The notes under the pieces were generated by a model. The model saw only the letters and a list, made by a program, of their open reading frames with translations. It was not told the origin of the DNA and ran no database searches. Shown here one piece after another: positions 14,693 to 17,284 of a DNA stretch of 17,284 nt. Source of the DNA: Acidobacteriota bacterium. Its GTDB lineage: Bacteria; Acidobacteriota; Blastocatellia; Pyrinomonadales; Pyrinomonadaceae. Numbering within the stretch: the first letter of the stretch is position 1; every line of letters starts with the position of its first letter. Location: the NCBI GenBank assembly GCA_020201365.1, contig JAIVGV010000284.1, positions 1 through 17,284 on the forward strand, in the 5' to 3' direction. A program made the translations under genes and the position numbers.

Positions 14693-16039
14693 CGGCGGGA
14701 GCGCACCGAGCCGACCGTCGTCCGCTACACGGGGCAGCGCCTCGGTCGCACGCAGGTCACGATCCCCCTAACGGAGGTCGTCGGGGCTTGGCAGCAGACT
14801 GGTGCGGGCGCGGCGCGGCGTGAGGAGATCGAGGCGCTGCGGCGCAAGGCGACCATCCTCGCGCTGCTCTACGACCTGAGCCGGACGCTCGGCTCGGTCT
14901 TCGATCTCAAGACCCTCTTCGAGAAAGTCACAGACATACTCTTCCGCGTCACGCCCGCGGATCGCGCCGTCGCGCTGCTCGTCGCCGACGGGGGCGACGC
15001 GGGCGGCGCGGAGCTGCTGCCCGTCGCGGCGCGTATGCGCGACGGCGGCGGCGCGGCGGAGGCGACGACGCTCACCGTCAGCCGCACGATCAGCGACAAG
15101 GTGATGCGCGAGCGCGTCGCGCTGCTCTCGCAGGACGCGACCGCCGATCCGCAGTTCGCGGGCGCGAAGTCAATCGTCTCCGGCGGCGTGCGCTCGACGA
15201 TCTGCGCGCCGCTCGTCGTCGAAGATCACGTGCACGGCGTCCTCTACGCGGATCGGCTCGACCCTTCGTCGGTCTTCACGCGCGACGATCTGGAGCTGCT
15301 CTCGGCAATCGCGGCGCAGACGGCGGTCGCCGTCGAGAGCGTGCGCGCGCACGAGCGGCTGGCGCGCGAGGAGGTGGCGCGCGCCAACTACAGCCGCTTC
15401 CTGCCAGAGCACGTCGTCCGGCAGATGCTCGAACGCCCGGACTCCTTCCAGCCCGGCGGCGTCAGCCAGCTGGTGACGGTGCTCTTCGCAGACATACGCG
15501 GCTTCACGCGCCTCGCAGAGCACGCGCCGCCCGCCGAGGTGGTCGCCCTGCTCAACCGCTACTTCTCCGCCATGACCGAAGTGATCTTCGCGCACGGCGG
15601 CACGCTCGACAAATTCATCGGCGACGGGCTGCTCGCGCTCTTCGGCGCGCCCCGCGCCACGGACGCCGACGCCGCCAACGCCGCCGCCTGCGCCGCCGCC
15701 ATGCAGCGACGCGCCGCGTCGCTCTGCCATGAGCTGCGCGCGGCGGGGCTGCCGGAAGTGAGCGTCGGGATCGGTCTGCACACGGGCGAGGCTATCGTCG
15801 GCTACGTCGGCTCGGAGACGCGCCTCGAATACACAGCCATCGGCGACACCGTGAACCTCGCCGCGCGCCTCGAATCGCACGCGCCCGGCGGCTGCGTCCT
15901 CGCCAGCGAAGCGACGGCGCGCGCGCTCCCGCCCGCTGAGTTCCCGCTCCGTGCGGGCGAGACGCTCACCGTCAAGAACCGCACGCAGCCCGTACAGGTT
16001 TACGAACTCCTGTGGCGCGGCGACGACCCCGCGGCGTGA
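14678..16039 (+). CDS. Class IIIb adenylate cyclase with GAF domain
   Basis: The frame open from GTG 14678 gives 453 residues. A GAF domain (about 65-225, SRTLGSVFDLKTLFEKVTDI onward to a PLVVEDHVHGVLYADR strand) is followed by a class III cyclase domain (about 262-445). Catalytic residues are complete: metal-binding Asp272 (LFADIRGFT) and Asp316 (FIGDG), adenine-selecting Lys312 and Thr386 (EYTAIGD), and transition-state Asn393/Arg397 (NLAAR). The Thr in place of Asp marks class IIIb, whose studied members (such as Anabaena CyaB1) respond to bicarbonate. It makes cAMP, with GAF probably the sensor. The true start is uncertain: the 5' end is the remnant of a broken FHA domain, and GTG 14678 has no ribosome-binding site. 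Confidence 0.88.
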   Translation: MLVFERRERTEPTVVRYTGQRLGRTQVTIPLTEVVGAWQQTGAGAARREEIEALRRKATILALLYDLSRTLGSVFDLKTLFEKVTDILFRVTPADRAVALLVADGGDAGGAELLPVAARMRDGGGAAEATTLTVSRTISDKVMRERVALLSQDATADPQFAGAKSIVSGGVRSTICAPLVVEDHVHGVLYADRLDPSSVFTRDDLELLSAIAAQTAVAVESVRAHERLAREEVARANYSRFLPEHVVRQMLERPDSFQPGGVSQLVTVLFADIRGFTRLAEHAPPAEVVALLNRYFSAMTEVIFAHGGTLDKFIGDGLLALFGAPRATDADAANAAACAAAMQRRAASLCHELRAAGLPEVSVGIGLHTGEAIVGYVGSETRLEYTAIGDTVNLAARLESHAPGGCVLASEATARALPPAEFPLRAGETLTVKNRTQPVQVYELLWRGDDPAA

Positions 16040-16344
16040 GCGAATCCGTCTCGGTCGGGGGCGATCCGAAGCGAATCGAGCCTTAATAATCCGCTTGCAG
16101 TGGGTTTCGGATCATGTATAATCCGCACTCCGCAACCCGACCTGCGGTACGCTGCTGTCCCTCGCCAGCGCGCGCCGCGTAAGAGTCCACGGCATTTTTA
16201 TAGCCCTTGACCCTCGCGGGTGCCTTCCACATCGCGCGAGCTGAATTCGTCTCACGATCCCGTGGCACAGGTTAAATCAACCTTCCCACTCGACGCCTTA
16301 CCCAAGCCCGCGCGCGGCGTACGACCCACAAAGGAGAAGCCCCC
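16040..16344. other. Intergenic leader region between cyclase and FHA protein
   Basis: A 305-nt stretch without a convincing gene. It contains a sigma70-type promoter (16095-16122) and a long leader ending in a Shine-Dalgarno at 16330-16338. Small open frames here (such as that at 16083-16268 on the minus strand) show no family features. An AATCCGC motif occurs twice (16088-16094 and 16120-16126) around the promoter and may be incidental. Confidence 0.5.
16095..16122 (+). promoter_or_regulatory. Sigma70-type promoter for the FHA protein gene
   Basis: A perfect TATAAT (16117-16122) lies 16 nt after TTGCAG (16095-16100), a weak -35. It would give a leader of about 215 nt before ATG 16345, long enough to hold regulatory structure, but I see no known riboswitch in it. 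Confidence 0.55.
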
Positions 16345-17284
16345 ATGCAGCGCATCGTCCTCCGGCACATCAGCGGCTCGAAGGCCAACCAGGTCGAGGA
16401 GTTCCCGCTCAACCACGTCAACGAACTGATCTTCGGGCGCGATCCGTCCGCGACCGTCAAGTACGATCCAGACCGCGACGATCTGGTCGGGCGACAGCAC
16501 GCGAAGCTCGCGCCCGACGCGTCCGACCCGACGCAGTTCGTCCTGACAGACCTCAACAGCCGCAACGGGACGTTCCTCAACCGACAGCGGATCGTCGGCT
16601 CGACCAAGCTCGCGCCCGGCGACCGCGTCCAGTTCGGCGCGGGCGGACCGGAGTTGGAGTTCGATTTGGAGCCGCGCCCGCAGAACTCCATCCGCCCGAC
16701 GCGCGCCGTCGCGCTCGACTCGATGGCTCCGACCATCTCCGGCTCGAGCGCCATCCCCCAGACGCGCGCGATCAACCTGGAGGCATCCGCCGCGCCCGCC
16801 GCCGCCGACTCCGCCGCGCCGCGCCCGACCGGCACGGTCGGCAAGGCGACGGTCGAGCGCATGATCTCGCAGAACATCGCCGTCACGAAGCGCACCGAGC
16901 GGCGCAAGTTCGCCCTCTTCGGCGGCGGCGCGCTCGTCGTCGTCCTGCTGGTCTTCGCGGCGGTTGCCGCCTACCTCTTCCTGCGCAACCGGAGCGCCGA
17001 AACTCAGATCGCGGGCATCACGGCGAGCCGCCCGCTGTCACCAACCGAGATCGCGCAGAAGAAGGGCAACGCCGTCGTGATGCTCGAGGTCTCGTGGAAG
17101 CTGATCGCGCCGGACGGCGGTCTCGTCTACCACAAAGGCGGCCCGTACGGACCCAGCTTCGTAGAGGTCGCCGACGGTATTTACGAGCCGGTGCTGACCG
17201 ACGAAGAGCACAAGAACGGCGGGCAGTACATCGGAGGATCGTTCACCGCCAGCGGGTTCGTCGTGTCGAGTGACGGCTTCATCC
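16345..17284 (+). CDS. FHA-domain membrane protein with trypsin-like protease start (partial)
   Basis: The first 313 codons are in the window and the gene runs off the right edge. Residues about 5-100 form an FHA domain: F-G-R-D-P (31-34), V-G-R-Q-H-A (48-53), D-L-N-S-R-N-G-T-F-L-N (69-79). The usual phosphate-contacting Ser before R-x-H is Gly49 here. A Pro/Ala-rich linker follows, then one membrane helix (about 189-213, FALFGGGALVVVLLVFAAVA). The outer part starts with IAQKKGNAVVMLEVSWKLI and reaches TASGFVVSSDGFI, the pattern that opens HtrA/trypsin-like protease domains (GSGFVI..DG.I.T). The catalytic His, Asp and Ser are beyond the window. AAAGGAG lies 8 nt before ATG 16345. It fits a phospho-signal reader coupled across the membrane to a protease-like domain. 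Confidence 0.85.
   Translation, partial: MQRIVLRHISGSKANQVEEFPLNHVNELIFGRDPSATVKYDPDRDDLVGRQHAKLAPDASDPTQFVLTDLNSRNGTFLNRQRIVGSTKLAPGDRVQFGAGGPELEFDLEPRPQNSIRPTRAVALDSMAPTISGSSAIPQTRAINLEASAAPAAADSAAPRPTGTVGKATVERMISQNIAVTKRTERRKFALFGGGALVVVLLVFAAVAAYLFLRNRSAETQIAGITASRPLSPTEIAQKKGNAVVMLEVSWKLIAPDGGLVYHKGGPYGPSFVEVADGIYEPVLTDEEHKNGGQYIGGSFTASGFVVSSDGFI

Noticed and set aside
16040..16344. tRNA, small RNA or riboswitch in the longest gap
   Set aside because: I found no cloverleaf or known aptamer pattern by eye; only a promoter and a ribosome-binding site are supported.

Overview
The window is GC-rich bacterial chromosome with no sign of plasmid, phage or insertion-sequence genes. Three features suggest an Acidobacteriota member, perhaps of the Blastocatellia/Pyrinomonadales type: a Sigma70_ECF (TIGR02999-like) sigma factor beside a serine/threonine kinase with TPR repeats, FHA-domain signalling proteins, and short-motif intergenic repeats. 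This is inference from gene content, not a database match.

Layout. At 1-510 (+) the tail of an upstream gene is followed by a small DUF3592-type membrane protein, ending in a strong hairpin at 544-584 between convergent genes. From 607 to 8270 six genes lie on the minus strand. Read in their own direction they are a Tat-exported protein with a glycine-zipper segment, a small secreted protein, a secreted alpha/beta hydrolase, a secreted WG-repeat protein, an ABC-type permease without a visible ATPase, and an AlbA_2/Schlafen-type ATP-binding protein. The first three are closely spaced (gaps of 53 and 25 nt) and have good Shine-Dalgarno sites, so they may be one transcription unit for exported proteins. 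A divergent control region at about 8271-8550 holds a perfect palindrome and an extended -10 promoter.

From 8551 everything reads on the plus strand: the ECF-type sigma factor, the membrane Ser/Thr kinase with TolB/FlgO-like and TPR regions, then folK, panB and panC. FolK makes a folate precursor, PanB consumes methylene-tetrahydrofolate to make ketopantoate, and PanC makes pantothenate, so the three connect folate with coenzyme A synthesis. A class IIIb adenylate cyclase with a GAF domain follows. Its N-terminal FHA domain appears to have lost its core by an internal, frame-breaking deletion. The window ends in the first 313 codons of an FHA-transmembrane-protease-like protein.

The most unusual non-coding signal is a set of three intergenic repeats, each built on a different 7-bp motif (CGCAGAG, GTTTTCR, CYGCCTA). 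Two form long inverted repeats. Two sit directly against start codons (kinase and panC) that lack a normal ribosome-binding site. Stretches longer than 300 nt without a gene: only 16040-16344, which holds a sigma70-type promoter and the leader of the last gene.
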